Below, in pieces: positions 29,260-38,470 of a stretch of DNA of 64,000 nucleotides. Source of the stretch: Mesorhizobium sp. WSM3860 (GTDB lineage: Bacteria > Pseudomonadota > Alphaproteobacteria > Rhizobiales > Rhizobiaceae); NCBI RefSeq assembly GCF_002294995.1, contig NZ_NSGF01000008.1, positions 186,001-250,000 on the forward strand. Reading direction: 5' to 3'. Within the stretch, counting starts at the first letter, position 1, and the number at the start of each line of letters is the position of its first letter. Made by a program: the position numbers and the translations under genes. Below the pieces are notes generated by a model, which worked only from the letters and a program-made list of their open reading frames with translations, did no database searches and was not told where the DNA came from.

Positions 29260-32109
29260 TTACATCTCCTGCCGGACGTTCTGCGGATCGAAGAAGGCGT
29301 GACCGACCACCGGCGCCTGCACCAATTCGCCGCTGCGGCACTTCACCGTGACCTTGCTGCCGGGAGCGGCGTCGTCGATATGGACGTAGGCCAGCGCGAT
29401 TGGGTGGCCAAGCGTTGGCGAGAAGCCAATCGAAGTGATCTGTCCCACCGGGTTGCCGCCGCGCAGCACCAGGCAGGACTCGCCGGGAATATTGTTTGCA
29501 CCCTCGAAGGAGAGGCCGACGAGCCGCCGCGTTTCGCCAAGCCTCGTCCGCATCTCGATCGACCGCTTGCCGACGAAGAAGGGCTTCCTCTTCGAAACCG
29601 CCCAGCCGAAACCGAGCTCATCGGGCGTGGTCAGCGCATCGGTATCCTGGCCGATCAGGATATGCCCCTTTTCAAGCCGCAGCATGCGCGAGGCCTCGAG
29701 TCCATAGGGGCGCAAGCCATGCGGCTTGCCGGCCTTAAACAAAGCGTCCCACAGCGCGAGCGCGTAGCTCGAAGGACAGTGCAGCTCGTAGCTCACCTCC
29801 CCCGTGAAGCCGATCCGCATCACACGCACCGGCACGCCGGCCAGCATGCCTTCGCGCCCGTGGAGATAGGGGAAGGCATCGCGCGAGAAATCGATGTCGC
29901 AATCGAGCGCCTGCAAGACCTCACGCGCCTTGGGGCCGGTGACGTTGATGCCGGAAAATGCCGCTGTGACGTTGAGCACGTCCACCTTCAGCCGCCACTG
30001 CGCATTCCAGAACAGCATGTCGGCCTGCACGCGGGCGACGGCGCCGGTCGTCGCGGTCACGTAGAACAGGTCATCGGCGAGACGGTAGGCCACGCCGTCA
30101 TCGATCACCGTGCCCATCTCGTTGAGCATCAGGCAGTAGCGGACGCGGCCGACCGGCTGGTTGGCATGCGCCATCGTGTACATGCGATCGAGGAAGGAGC
30201 CGGCATCCGGGCCGCGGATCTCCAGCTTGCCCAAAGTCGACACGTCGAGCATGCCGACGCCGTTGCGGACCGCGGCGATCTCTTCCCGGACGAGGCGGTC
30301 GCTCCGGTCTTCCGGCCCGTAGAAATACGGCCGCCACCAAGCACCGATCGGCTTCATGCGAGCGCCGAGTGCGAGATGGCGCGCATGCAGCCCGGTGCGC
30401 CGCTCCAACGGCTCGTGATGGCCGGCCAGCACGCCGAGCTTCTCCGGTCCGGCCGGCGGCCGCGCCGTGGTGACGCCCACCTCGCCAACCCCGCGGCCTG
30501 TCGCCTCGGCGACGATCCGCGCCGTAGCGAGTGCCGAGTGGCGGCCCTGGCTCGGCCCCATGCCGACGGTGGAAAAGCGCTTCACCAGTTCGAGTTCGCG
30601 ATAGCCTTCCTTGACAGCATTGCGCAGGTCCTTGACCTGCAGATCCTCATCGAAATCGACGAAGTCGCGACCCTTGGCGTCGCCGACCAGCGGTTGTTCC
30701 CAGGCAGCGGGTTCGGGCTTGCATTCGTTCGGCACGTCAGGTAGATCGCCGTGGCCGAGCCGCTCCAGTGCCTCGCGCGCGGCGCGCCGGCCATCGGCCA
30801 TCGCAGACTGCAACGGCGATTTGCCGGCAACGACGCCGGCCAGCCGAACGGCCGCGCCCTCCGGCATGCCGAGCGTCATCCGCGCCCTTGCCTCGTCATA
30901 GCCGACCTTGGCTCCCGCGTGGCAGGACAACTGCCACGCAGGCACCGAGCCGACGGAGGCCACCACGAGATCGCAGTCGATCCAGCGGCTGCCAGCGCGG
31001 ACACGCGCGACATGTTTGTTAGCGCGCGTCCCGGAAGCTTCCTCGATCCGGGCGCCTGCGAGGACCTCTATCCCCCTGGCCCGAAACTCTCCGCCGCGGG
31101 CGCTGGCATTGGGCCGCGGATCGACGATCGCTGCGAGTTCGACACCGGCCTCGACCAGGTCGAGCACGGCGTCATAGCCATCGTCATTGGCGGCCAGCAC
31201 GACAGCGCGCCGGCCAGGCTGCACGGCGTAATGGCGGATCAGTCGTTGCACGGCGCCGCCGGTCATGATGCCAGGCAGATCGTTGTTGCGGAACACCGCC
31301 GGCTGCTCGATGGCGCCTGTCGCCAGGATAACCTCGCGGGCGCGGGTTCGATAGAGTTGGTTGCCGCGGATCAACGGCAGCCAATTGTCCTCATACCAGC
31401 CGTTGCAGACGGTGCCGGTCATGATGCGCAGATTGGGGAGCTTGGCCGCTTCAGCAGCCAGACTCAACAATATGCCCGGATCGCAGCGGCGATAGGTCAG
31501 CGAACCGCCAATTTCGGGATTGTCGTCGCACAACAGCACACCGGCGCCGGCTTGTGCTGCCGAGATCGCGGCTGACAAACCCGCCGGCCCCGCCCCGACG
31601 ACCAGCAGGTCGCAGTGAAGATGGGCCTTGTCGAAACTCAAATGCTGCGCCTTGACGTCGACGATGCCGAGGCCCGCCTTGCGACGGATCATCGGCTCCC
31701 AGAAGCGGAGCCAGCTGTCCTGTCTCGGACCCATGAAAGTGCGGTAGTAGAAGCCGACTGGCAGGAAACGTCCAAAGCGGTCGATCACCGCATCGCGGTC
31801 GTTTTCCAGGGAGCCGTTGACGTTCTGCGCCGTCACCATCATGCCGTCCTGGAGCGGCGTCAGGTCGGCGGGAACATTCGGCTCCGACGGCAATTGCACC
31901 AGCGTGTTCGCTTCCGAGCCGGCCATGGTCATGATGCCACGCGGCCGGTGGTATTTGAACGAGCGCGACAGGATCCACTGGTCCGAGGCCGCCAGCGCGC
32001 TGGCGATGCAGTCGCCGGCAAAGCCATGATAAGCCTTGCCTTCGAAGGTGAAGCGGACAGGCCGCGTCCGGTCGAGGCGCGAGCCGTATGGCGTGCCAAG
32101 CCGCGTCAT
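29260..32109 (-). CDS. soxA: Sarcosine oxidase alpha subunit-like
   Basis: A 949-residue alpha subunit. The N-terminus has the cysteine-free Fer2-like domain (FTFEGKAYHGFAGDCIASALAA, SRSFKYHRPRG). A pyridine-nucleotide/FAD-type fold follows with VVGAGPAGLSAA, then the SoxA-A3 region. The C-terminal GcvT and GcvT_C domains bind tetrahydrofolate in this enzyme. Length matches the 950-1000 of known subunits. With SoxB, D and G it oxidises sarcosine or another N-methyl amino acid to the amine, delivering the methyl as methylene-tetrahydrofolate and making peroxide. Start ATG 32109 overlaps the soxD stop by four bases. Confidence 0.9.
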   Translation of the reverse strand: MTRLGTPYGSRLDRTRPVRFTFEGKAYHGFAGDCIASALAASDQWILSRSFKYHRPRGIMTMAGSEANTLVQLPSEPNVPADLTPLQDGMMVTAQNVNGSLENDRDAVIDRFGRFLPVGFYYRTFMGPRQDSWLRFWEPMIRRKAGLGIVDVKAQHLSFDKAHLHCDLLVVGAGPAGLSAAISAAQAGAGVLLCDDNPEIGGSLTYRRCDPGILLSLAAEAAKLPNLRIMTGTVCNGWYEDNWLPLIRGNQLYRTRAREVILATGAIEQPAVFRNNDLPGIMTGGAVQRLIRHYAVQPGRRAVVLAANDDGYDAVLDLVEAGVELAAIVDPRPNASARGGEFRARGIEVLAGARIEEASGTRANKHVARVRAGSRWIDCDLVVASVGSVPAWQLSCHAGAKVGYDEARARMTLGMPEGAAVRLAGVVAGKSPLQSAMADGRRAAREALERLGHGDLPDVPNECKPEPAAWEQPLVGDAKGRDFVDFDEDLQVKDLRNAVKEGYRELELVKRFSTVGMGPSQGRHSALATARIVAEATGRGVGEVGVTTARPPAGPEKLGVLAGHHEPLERRTGLHARHLALGARMKPIGAWWRPYFYGPEDRSDRLVREEIAAVRNGVGMLDVSTLGKLEIRGPDAGSFLDRMYTMAHANQPVGRVRYCLMLNEMGTVIDDGVAYRLADDLFYVTATTGAVARVQADMLFWNAQWRLKVDVLNVTAAFSGINVTGPKAREVLQALDCDIDFSRDAFPYLHGREGMLAGVPVRVMRIGFTGEVSYELHCPSSYALALWDALFKAGKPHGLRPYGLEASRMLRLEKGHILIGQDTDALTTPDELGFGWAVSKRKPFFVGKRSIEMRTRLGETRRLVGLSFEGANNIPGESCLVLRGGNPVGQITSIGFSPTLGHPIALAYVHIDDAAPGSKVTVKCRSGELVQAPVVGHAFFDPQNVRQEM

Positions 32110-32363
32110 GGCCGGCTCCCAGGGGCGTAGGTGCGGATGATCTCGTTGGTGACGACGTCGCGCTGGGCGAGGAAGAAGAAGTTGCTCGGCACGTGCCGCC
32201 ACCACTCGACCACGACGCCCTTGCGGTTGTCCGCGCGGAAGAGATGCCTTGCCCATTCAGCGTCGGCAGCGGCGTCGGCATCGGGCGCCTGCCGCAGCGG
32301 GCCGAAGGACTGGAATTCGTCGATGTTGCGTGGGCCGTTCATGGGACAGTCAAGCAGCTTCAT
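32106..32363 (-). CDS. soxD: Sarcosine oxidase delta subunit-like, zinc cysteines replaced
   Basis: An 85-residue delta subunit, in the usual place between soxB and soxA. Known delta subunits bind zinc by Cys-x2-Cys near residues 6-9 and His-x3-Cys near residues 59-63. Here the N-terminus is MKLLDCPMNGPRNIDEF, so Cys6 is kept but the second cysteine is Asn9. The later motif is WRHVPSN, keeping His57 but with Asn61 in place of the cysteine. The fold signature EWWRHV is kept. The subunit may therefore be zinc-free. ATG 32363 is two bases after the soxB stop. Confidence 0.8.
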   Translation of the reverse strand: MKLLDCPMNGPRNIDEFQSFGPLRQAPDADAAADAEWARHLFRADNRKGVVVEWWRHVPSNFFFLAQRDVVTNEIIRTYAPGSRP

Positions 32364-32365
32364 GG

Positions 32366-33607
32366 TCAGTGGCTCGCCGCCGTGGCGCCCATTTCGTTGA
32401 GCAGCCGGAACTTCTCGAAGCGCTCCAGCGCAAACGGCTTCAGCAGGTCGGGAACCCGGCCCTTGGCGATGGTTTCCGCCAGGCGCTTGCCGGCGACCGC
32501 AGTCGCCTTGAAGCCCCAGGTGCCCCAGCCGCAATCGAGCCACAGATTGGCGAGCGGGCTGGCGCCCATGATCGGGCTGTAGTCCGGCGTCATGTCGGTG
32601 ATGCCGGCCCATTGCCGCAGCAGCCGCACCCCTTGCAGGAAGGGAAAGAGATGCACGGCGCCTTCCGCCAGATGCTCCTTCATGTCCAGCGTCGAGCGGG
32701 TCGAATAGAGCTGGTACGGATCCGAGCCGCCGCCGATGACGATCTCGCCGCGCGAGGACTGCACCAGATAGGTGTGCAGCGACACGGACGAGACCAGCGT
32801 GTGCAGCCAGGGCTTCAGCGGCTGCGTCACCATTGCCTGCAGGGGATAGCAGCGGATCGGCAGTTCCACGCCGGCCATCATTGCGACATCGTAGTTCATG
32901 CCGCCGGCGGCGATGAGCACGGAGCCGCAGGCGACCCGTCCGCGGTTCGTCACCACAGCGCGCACCTGACCGTTCCCGACCTCAAAACCTTGAACTTCAG
33001 TGCGCTGGTGGATTTCGGCGCCGCGGCGCGAGGCCTGCGCCGCGAAGCCCCAGGCAACCGCATCGTGGCGGGCCGTGCCGCCATCGGCATGCCACAGGCC
33101 GCCGAGGATCTCGAGCGCGCCCCCGCGATCCATGTTGAGTTCGGGCACAAGCTTCTCGACCTCTTTTGCGTCGATCACCTCGGTTCGCGTGCCCATATGC
33201 TTGCCCATCTCGGCGCGCAGATGGAAGGCCCGCAGCGTCGCTTCCGTGTGGGCGAGCGTCAGCTGGCCGCGCTGCGAGAACATGACGTTGAAGTCGAGTT
33301 CCTGCGACAGCGTCTCGAAAAGCGAAACGCCTTCCTTGTAGAACGCGACGCCTTCCTGGGTGATGTAATTGGAGCGGATCGTCGTGGTGTTGCGCGCCGT
33401 ATTGCCGCCGGCCAGATAGCCTTTTTCGAGCACCGCGATGCTGGCGATGCCATGGTATTTCGACAGATAATGCGCGCAGGCCAAACCATGCCCGCCGCCA
33501 CCGACGATCACCACGTCATAGGACGGCTTCAGCTCAGGCGTCGCAGGAATGTCGCCCGTCACCGGATAGTCGCGGCTAAGCCCGTATTTGAGAAGCCTAA
33601 GCGGCAT
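32366..33607 (-). CDS. soxB: Sarcosine oxidase beta subunit-like
   Basis: A 413-residue DAO-fold catalytic subunit. The FAD motif VVIVGGGGHGLACAHYL begins near residue 32. His181 in GGTARHDAVAW is the expected covalent FMN position. The typical family N-terminus LLKYGLSRDYP is present. This subunit oxidises the secondary amine, with FAD and covalent FMN relaying electrons. The gene overlaps the 3' end of the MmgE/PrpD gene by 11 bases, and soxD follows. The substrate could be sarcosine or another N-methyl amino acid delivered by the MttB-like step. Confidence 0.9.
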   Translation of the reverse strand: MPLRLLKYGLSRDYPVTGDIPATPELKPSYDVVIVGGGGHGLACAHYLSKYHGIASIAVLEKGYLAGGNTARNTTTIRSNYITQEGVAFYKEGVSLFETLSQELDFNVMFSQRGQLTLAHTEATLRAFHLRAEMGKHMGTRTEVIDAKEVEKLVPELNMDRGGALEILGGLWHADGGTARHDAVAWGFAAQASRRGAEIHQRTEVQGFEVGNGQVRAVVTNRGRVACGSVLIAAGGMNYDVAMMAGVELPIRCYPLQAMVTQPLKPWLHTLVSSVSLHTYLVQSSRGEIVIGGGSDPYQLYSTRSTLDMKEHLAEGAVHLFPFLQGVRLLRQWAGITDMTPDYSPIMGASPLANLWLDCGWGTWGFKATAVAGKRLAETIAKGRVPDLLKPFALERFEKFRLLNEMGATAASH

Positions 33608-34997
33608 GGCTGCCCTGGCCGCCGGGAGGATCGTAGACGAGAGCGGTCAGCTCGGAAAACCGGCTGTCGGCGTCGGTCAGGCCGAGAATCCCGTCCCGGA
33701 TCGCGGCGGCCCTGGTCGAGCCGAGAACGGGCGACGCAAACTCCATGTACTTGGCGACGATATCGGCTTCGCTGAAAGGAGCTTCGGGGCCGCCGCGTGC
33801 ATGGACATCACCGGAGTCCAGCAGCCGTCCGTCAACCGTCTCGATCTGCACGTCGGCCCAGCGCCCGGCGGGGAAACGGTCGCTGTGCTTCGCCGCCTCG
33901 CTCACCTCGACACGCTTCAACATGTCCGCGACGGCGGCATCGCCCAGACCCGAGCCCGAAATGTGCTCCACGCCGATCCGGCCATAGAGGATCATCGTGG
34001 CCACGGCGAAGGGCAGGCTGTACTGCGCCTTTGATGTCGTGTCCGGCATGCCGGCAAACAGCGTCGCCGCATAGTGGAAGCTGTTGACGTGGACTCTGCT
34101 TATGTCGTCCGGCCGAAGCCCATGCTGCAGGCAAAGGGCGCGCGTCGCATCGATCGCCGCATGGGCCCAGCGGCAGACCGGATAGGGTTTTATGTATTGC
34201 CGGGTCATCTGCCAAAACCGGCCGAGATCGTCCCAGTGACGAGCCACCTCCGGCGCCTCGACCGTGACCGCCGGCGCGCCGGCGAAACCCGCTTCGGCAA
34301 GCACGGCGGCCGACAGCCCGACCAGCGCTCCCATGCCTGAGCCGTCATGAAGCATGGTCGGTGTTGCGATCTCGCGCATCATCTGGCTGCGCGGTCCGTG
34401 ATATTCGGCGATGCCGAAAGCGTGGCGCAGTTGATCGTCGTCAAGCGAAAGCAGGCGGGCAGCAACCGCCGCCACGCCAAGAGAATTCCACGCTCCGGAG
34501 GTGTGATAATCGGAGACGGTTGCGTGCAGCGCAATGCCGGCCCGGCCTGCGATCTCATAGCCGACGACGATCGCGGCCAGCGCCTCAGGGCCGGTCAACT
34601 CGGGCTTTTCCTCTGCGAGCGCAAGCAGCGCCGGGATAACCGCCACGCCGATGTGCCCCTTGGTCGGCGGGTAACCGTCATGACCGTCGAGATTGTCGGT
34701 CTGGGTCGCCGCCGCGAAGGCCGCGCCGGCCATGCTGGCGCGCCTGCCGTCGAAGATCATCCTCGCCGCGTGCCGGTCCGCGCCGGAACCGTAGAGCATA
34801 ACCGCGGCATCGCGCGCAATTTGTCCCGCCTGCATTGGGCCAGCGGCGATGGCAATGCCCATCGTGTCGAGGAACTGCAGCGCCGCCGATTTCAGAACGT
34901 CGCGCGGGAACGCGCTGGCCGATTTGCCCAGCACGAAGTCGGCGACATGGGCAAATACGGTGGAAGCAGACTCACCTTCCGCCGTCCGCTGGTCCAT
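33597..34997 (-). CDS. MmgE/PrpD-family dehydratase/decarboxylase
   Basis: A 466-residue protein of the MmgE/PrpD family (2-methylcitrate dehydratase, cis-aconitate decarboxylase and others). Recognisable segments are LQFLDTMGIAIAA, NLDGHDGYPPTKGHIGVAVIPALLALAE and YIKPYPVCRWAHAAIDA. It is the promoter-proximal gene of the nine-gene Sox/MttB operon, divergent from the LysR gene at 35165. In such a catabolic context it may act on an unidentified hydroxy- or carboxylic acid; methylcitrate-cycle partners are absent. Its stop overlaps soxB. Confidence 0.85.
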   Translation of the reverse strand: MDQRTAEGESASTVFAHVADFVLGKSASAFPRDVLKSAALQFLDTMGIAIAAGPMQAGQIARDAAVMLYGSGADRHAARMIFDGRRASMAGAAFAAATQTDNLDGHDGYPPTKGHIGVAVIPALLALAEEKPELTGPEALAAIVVGYEIAGRAGIALHATVSDYHTSGAWNSLGVAAVAARLLSLDDDQLRHAFGIAEYHGPRSQMMREIATPTMLHDGSGMGALVGLSAAVLAEAGFAGAPAVTVEAPEVARHWDDLGRFWQMTRQYIKPYPVCRWAHAAIDATRALCLQHGLRPDDISRVHVNSFHYAATLFAGMPDTTSKAQYSLPFAVATMILYGRIGVEHISGSGLGDAAVADMLKRVEVSEAAKHSDRFPAGRWADVQIETVDGRLLDSGDVHARGGPEAPFSEADIVAKYMEFASPVLGSTRAAAIRDGILGLTDADSRFSELTALVYDPPGGQGSHAA

Positions 34998-35164
34998 GGC
35001 GCCACCTTTCGCGTCCCGATCGCTCCAAGATACCTACGAATAATTTGGTCTCATGGGCCAGGCACGTAATTAGTTTGGCGCCATCGCACAAAAAAATCGG
35101 GGTCAAGGCGATTGCGGAGGGCGACGAAGCCGGTCTAGTTTTCGCTCTGCCAAGGAGGGATCGC
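34998..35164. promoter_or_regulatory. Divergent control region for the Sox/MttB operon and LysR gene
   Basis: The 167-base gap between divergent starts at 34997 and 35165, the classic place for LysR-type operator sites. It holds A/T-rich stretches (AATAATTTGG, AATTAGTTTGG, AAAAAAATC) and one 8-base palindrome TGGCGCCA near 35078. AAGGAGGG precedes the LysR ATG. No single LysR T-N11-A box stands out. Confidence 0.45.
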
Positions 35165-36058
35165 ATGAAGCCGCCACCCCCGCTGAACTATATCCGCTCG
35201 TTCGAGTGTTCGGCACGACATCTCAGCTTCACCCTCGCTGCGAGCGAGCTCGGCTACACCCAGGCGGCCGTCAGCAATCACGTGCGGGCGCTGGAGCACT
35301 ATCTTGGCCGCCAGCTTTTCGTGCGTTATCCGCGCAGCCTGAAGCTGACCGAAATGGGCGAGGCTTTCCTGCCTACGCTGCGGCAGGCGCTCGACCAGAT
35401 CGATCACGCCACGGAGGCGATCGTCGCCTCCTCGCGCAACAGGACGGTCGTCATCTCCTGCCCGATGAGCCTGGCCGAAAACTGGCTGGCCGGCTGCATG
35501 GCTGCGTTCCGGCAAATCCATCCGGAGATCGAGGTCGTTCTGCACGGCACGATCTGGGAAGACCTCAGCGAGCAGATCGCCGACATCACCATCTCGACCC
35601 GCCGCTTCGACGACCGCCCGCCGAGTGGCGTTCCGTTGTGGAACGATCAGCTCGCCATCCTCTGCGCACCCGGCCTGCTGTCCGGCCCGAAAGGGCTGCG
35701 CTCGCCGCGCGATATCCTCAACGTCGACTGGATCTTCGTCCATGGCCGCCAAGAATATTGGCAGTGCATGGGTGACGCGCTGCAGATCGACATTTCGGAT
35801 TATGAGAAAGGCATCACCACGAACGCATCGAACATCGCGCTGGAACTGGCGGCGATGGGCGCGGGCTGCGTCGCCACGCAATATTCGCTGGCCAGAACCT
35901 ACATCAGCCGCGGGCTTCTGGTGGAGCCTTTCCCCGTACGTGCCGCCAGTCCATGGACCTACTATCTTTCGGAGAGCCAGCTTTCGAAAGGCAGCGTGGT
36001 GAGGACCGTCAGGGGCTGGATCATGGACCGAGCCAACGCCCACGTGGAAACCGTTTAG
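35165..36058 (+). CDS. LysR-family transcriptional regulator (GcvA-like)
   Basis: A 297-residue regulator. The N-terminal winged helix-turn-helix begins PPPLNYIRSFECSARHLSFTLAASELGYTQ and carries AAVSNHVRALE as recognition helix; the PPLNxLRxFExAAR pattern is that of GcvA-type LysR proteins. A substrate-binding domain follows from about residue 90. ATG 35165 has AAGGAGGG upstream. It is divergent from the MmgE/PrpD-SoxBDAG-MttB operon and is the best candidate for its activator. GcvA-type proteins often sense glycine-related compounds, which fits the Sox context but does not prove it. Confidence 0.88.
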   Translation: MKPPPPLNYIRSFECSARHLSFTLAASELGYTQAAVSNHVRALEHYLGRQLFVRYPRSLKLTEMGEAFLPTLRQALDQIDHATEAIVASSRNRTVVISCPMSLAENWLAGCMAAFRQIHPEIEVVLHGTIWEDLSEQIADITISTRRFDDRPPSGVPLWNDQLAILCAPGLLSGPKGLRSPRDILNVDWIFVHGRQEYWQCMGDALQIDISDYEKGITTNASNIALELAAMGAGCVATQYSLARTYISRGLLVEPFPVRAASPWTYYLSESQLSKGSVVRTVRGWIMDRANAHVETV

Positions 36059-36062
36059 GCTG

Positions 36063-36078
36063 ATGGCTCGGCAGCCAT
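36063..36078. terminator. Small hairpin downstream of the LysR gene
   Basis: ATGGCT (36063-36068) and AGCCAT (36073-36078) form a perfect 6-base stem with a CGGC loop, five bases after the LysR stop. No T-run follows, so this is a weak terminator candidate in the convergent gap with the GNAT gene. Confidence 0.25.
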
Positions 36079-36195
36079 GATGATGACCGACTCGCCCCAG
36101 CCGCCATTATCGTTGCCTTCATCATGCCGTCTCAGCCATGCCGCCGTTTCCCTACTCCCGCTCCATTTCGGGGGAGGCAAGCAATCCGAAGACAA

Positions 36196-37098
36196 CTAAC
36201 CAAGCGTTTGACTTGCTAAGGCGTAGGTCTTCGGCGCAGCCGGGCCGCCGTCGGAAAAATCGGCCAGGCATTTGCCCTTCGACATGGTCAGCACCGTGTC
36301 GAAGACCGGCATTCCGCTGTGCGACAGGAAGGCGGCGAACTCACCATTGTCCATGTGCGTGTCGATCCTGAGGAAATATCCCGAATGGTCGGCCACGTGC
36401 GGCCGGACGACCGCTAGGGCGTCGGCGTCGCTTCCCGCCACGACCGGCCCTATGACATGGCCCCGCCCGAACGGTCGGCAGAGCGCAAAAGCGGTCAGCT
36501 TGTTCCCGTCGAAAAGCCCATAGCCAGCCGAATGCTCGAAAAGCTTTTCAATGAGCGTTGTCCGCCTCACGCCAAATCCCGCCGCGTCCAGCGCGATCGC
36601 CGCCGGAATATCGCCTGCGTCCAAGGTCCGGACGTTACCGCGCGCCTCCGCCGGGCTGGCCGCTGTCGGCACGCGGGCGATGCCCTGGCATTGATAGACG
36701 GTCTTCTCCGGCTGGAAGTCGAGAGAGAGATAAAGCCGCCGCGCAGCACGGGTTGCATTGAGGCGCAGATCGCGCCCGGGGATCTTGTCGAGGATCCTTT
36801 TCATTAGCCATTGCGCCGCCCCCTGCGTCTGAAGCCGCGGCGAGGTGATGACCATCCCCACCGTGGCGAAATTGGCGCCATGCGGGAACCACATGGCCGA
36901 ACCGAGAGCCCGGCCGATCTCATCGAGCGCCACGAAGCCTTGTCCCGATTCACGCAGGAATTGCCAGTCCTCGGCGCGATGCGGCCAGCCAACCGACAGC
37001 GAGAGCGCGTGCAACCTCTCCAAGTCGACATCTTGGACATCGCCGATACGCATCGAGAAGGCATCGATTTTCAAGCTTTCGGACGGCTTCACTTCCAT
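36196..37098 (-). CDS. GNAT-family acetyltransferase (two-domain)
   Basis: A 300-residue protein with an N-terminal GNAT fold (HALSLSVGWPHRAEDWQF; acetyl-CoA loop region near SPRLQTQGAAQWL) and a C-terminal second GNAT-like domain ending APKTYALASQTLG. It is a paralogue of the protein at 46212, which has NWPHRPQDWQ and ends KVYALANQALG. ATG 37098 is taken, with CAGGG upstream; an upstream TTG at 37125 is also possible. It is divergent from the ArgE-type deacetylase gene. Acetyl-CoA-dependent N-acylation is expected; substrate unknown. Confidence 0.78.
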   Translation of the reverse strand: MEVKPSESLKIDAFSMRIGDVQDVDLERLHALSLSVGWPHRAEDWQFLRESGQGFVALDEIGRALGSAMWFPHGANFATVGMVITSPRLQTQGAAQWLMKRILDKIPGRDLRLNATRAARRLYLSLDFQPEKTVYQCQGIARVPTAASPAEARGNVRTLDAGDIPAAIALDAAGFGVRRTTLIEKLFEHSAGYGLFDGNKLTAFALCRPFGRGHVIGPVVAGSDADALAVVRPHVADHSGYFLRIDTHMDNGEFAAFLSHSGMPVFDTVLTMSKGKCLADFSDGGPAAPKTYALASQTLG

Positions 37099-37332
37099 GG
37101 CCCTGAAAGAACCCTCAAAAATCAACGGGCGAGCAGACCGCTGCCCCCTTGCCCGCCAACGCTAGACAAGCAAACCCCACAGGATTTGCTCGAAAGCCGT
37201 GCACCAACGCAAGATTCAACTGAAACACTTCCGCTTTCGGCATGCAATCGCGTCGGAACGCACACATCCTCTCCGGAAATTCACCAGCATGCGGCATCGA
37301 TGCCAGCGAACCTAAATGCCTTGAGGGCTGGA

Positions 37333-38457
37333 ATGGACGTCTTCGACATCCTCGACCGTCTCGTCGCCTTTCCGTCGGTCGCCGGCAAGCCGAACGGCGA
37401 CATTGCCGGCTGGATCGAGGCTCATCTCGCCGAACAAGGAGCGAAGGTCACCCTCCTGCCAGGACCGGAGGGCGACCGTTGCAATCTTTTCGCCACCATC
37501 GGGCCCGCCGATGTCCCGGGCTACATCCTATCCGGCCATATGGACGTCGTCCCCGCCAGCGAGCCGCAATGGAGTTCGGCCCCCTTCGCGCTGCGCCGGG
37601 ACGGCGAACGGCTTTACGGACGCGGCACCACCGACATGAAGGGGTTTCTTGCCGCCGCGCTCGCCGCTGTGCCTGCGCTTGTGCGGCTGCGCCTCGCCAG
37701 ACCGATCCACCTGGCCTTCTCCTACGATGAGGAGATCGGGTGCCGGGGCGTGCCCCACTTGATCGCCCGCCTGCCCGAGCTTTGCGCCAAGCCGCTCGGC
37801 GTCATCGTCGGCGAGCCGAGCGGCATGCGCGCCGTGCGCGGCCACAAAGGCAAGGCGGCCGCCCGCGTAGTCATCAACGGCCGCTCCGGGCATTCCTCGC
37901 GGCCGGATCTTGGGCTTAACGCCATCCATGCGATGTCCGATGTGCTGAGCGCCGCGGTGAGTGAAGCGGAGCGGCTCACGCACGGCCCGTCCGACCCAAC
38001 CTTCGAGCCGGCCTATTGCTCGCTGCAGGCCGGTGTGATCGCAGGCGGCCAATCGGTCAACATCATCCCCGACAGCTGCACGCTCGACCTTGAGGCGCGC
38101 GCAATACCGGGCATCGACCCGGCTGGCTTGCTCACCCCGGTCAAGGCGCGGGCTGAAGCCCTTGCCGAGCAAGGCTATGTTGTTGAATGGAAGCTGGTCA
38201 GCGCCTATCCGGCGCTGTCGCTGCCGCAAGACTCGGCTCTGGCGGCGCTGCTGGGGGAGCTGACCGGCGGAGCGCCCTTAGCCGCCGTCAGCTACGGGAC
38301 GGAGGCCGGACTTTACCAAGGCTCCGGGCTCGATGCGATCATCTGCGGCCCCGGCGATATCGGTCGCGCTCACAAGCCGGACGAATATGTTCTCGCCCGG
38401 GAGCTCGCCGCCTGCCAGCAGATGATCGAGGCGCTGGGCGCGCGATGCGCGGCCTGA
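37333..38457 (+). CDS. ArgE-type acetylornithine deacetylase/M20 peptidase
   Basis: A 374-residue zinc hydrolase of the M20/ArgE family that removes an N-acyl group from an amino acid. Metal and catalytic residues are in place: His69 and Asp71 (SGHMDVVPA), Asp101 (GRGTTDMKG), Glu133-Glu134 (YDEEIGC), and the GEPSGM motif. Start ATG 37333 has TGAGGG at the right distance; another ATG at 37300 lacks one. It is the first gene of a plus-strand run through 43918. In this setting (aminotransferase, aldehyde dehydrogenases) it may deacetylate an amine or amino acid rather than serve arginine synthesis. Confidence 0.87.
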   Translation: MDVFDILDRLVAFPSVAGKPNGDIAGWIEAHLAEQGAKVTLLPGPEGDRCNLFATIGPADVPGYILSGHMDVVPASEPQWSSAPFALRRDGERLYGRGTTDMKGFLAAALAAVPALVRLRLARPIHLAFSYDEEIGCRGVPHLIARLPELCAKPLGVIVGEPSGMRAVRGHKGKAAARVVINGRSGHSSRPDLGLNAIHAMSDVLSAAVSEAERLTHGPSDPTFEPAYCSLQAGVIAGGQSVNIIPDSCTLDLEARAIPGIDPAGLLTPVKARAEALAEQGYVVEWKLVSAYPALSLPQDSALAALLGELTGGAPLAAVSYGTEAGLYQGSGLDAIICGPGDIGRAHKPDEYVLARELAACQQMIEALGARCAA

Positions 38458-38470
38458 AGGAGCAGCCGGA

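Noticed and set aside
29299..30744. Plus-strand frame of about 480 codons opposite soxA
   Set aside because: No ribosome site or domain; soxA on the other strand has clear family motifs along its whole length.
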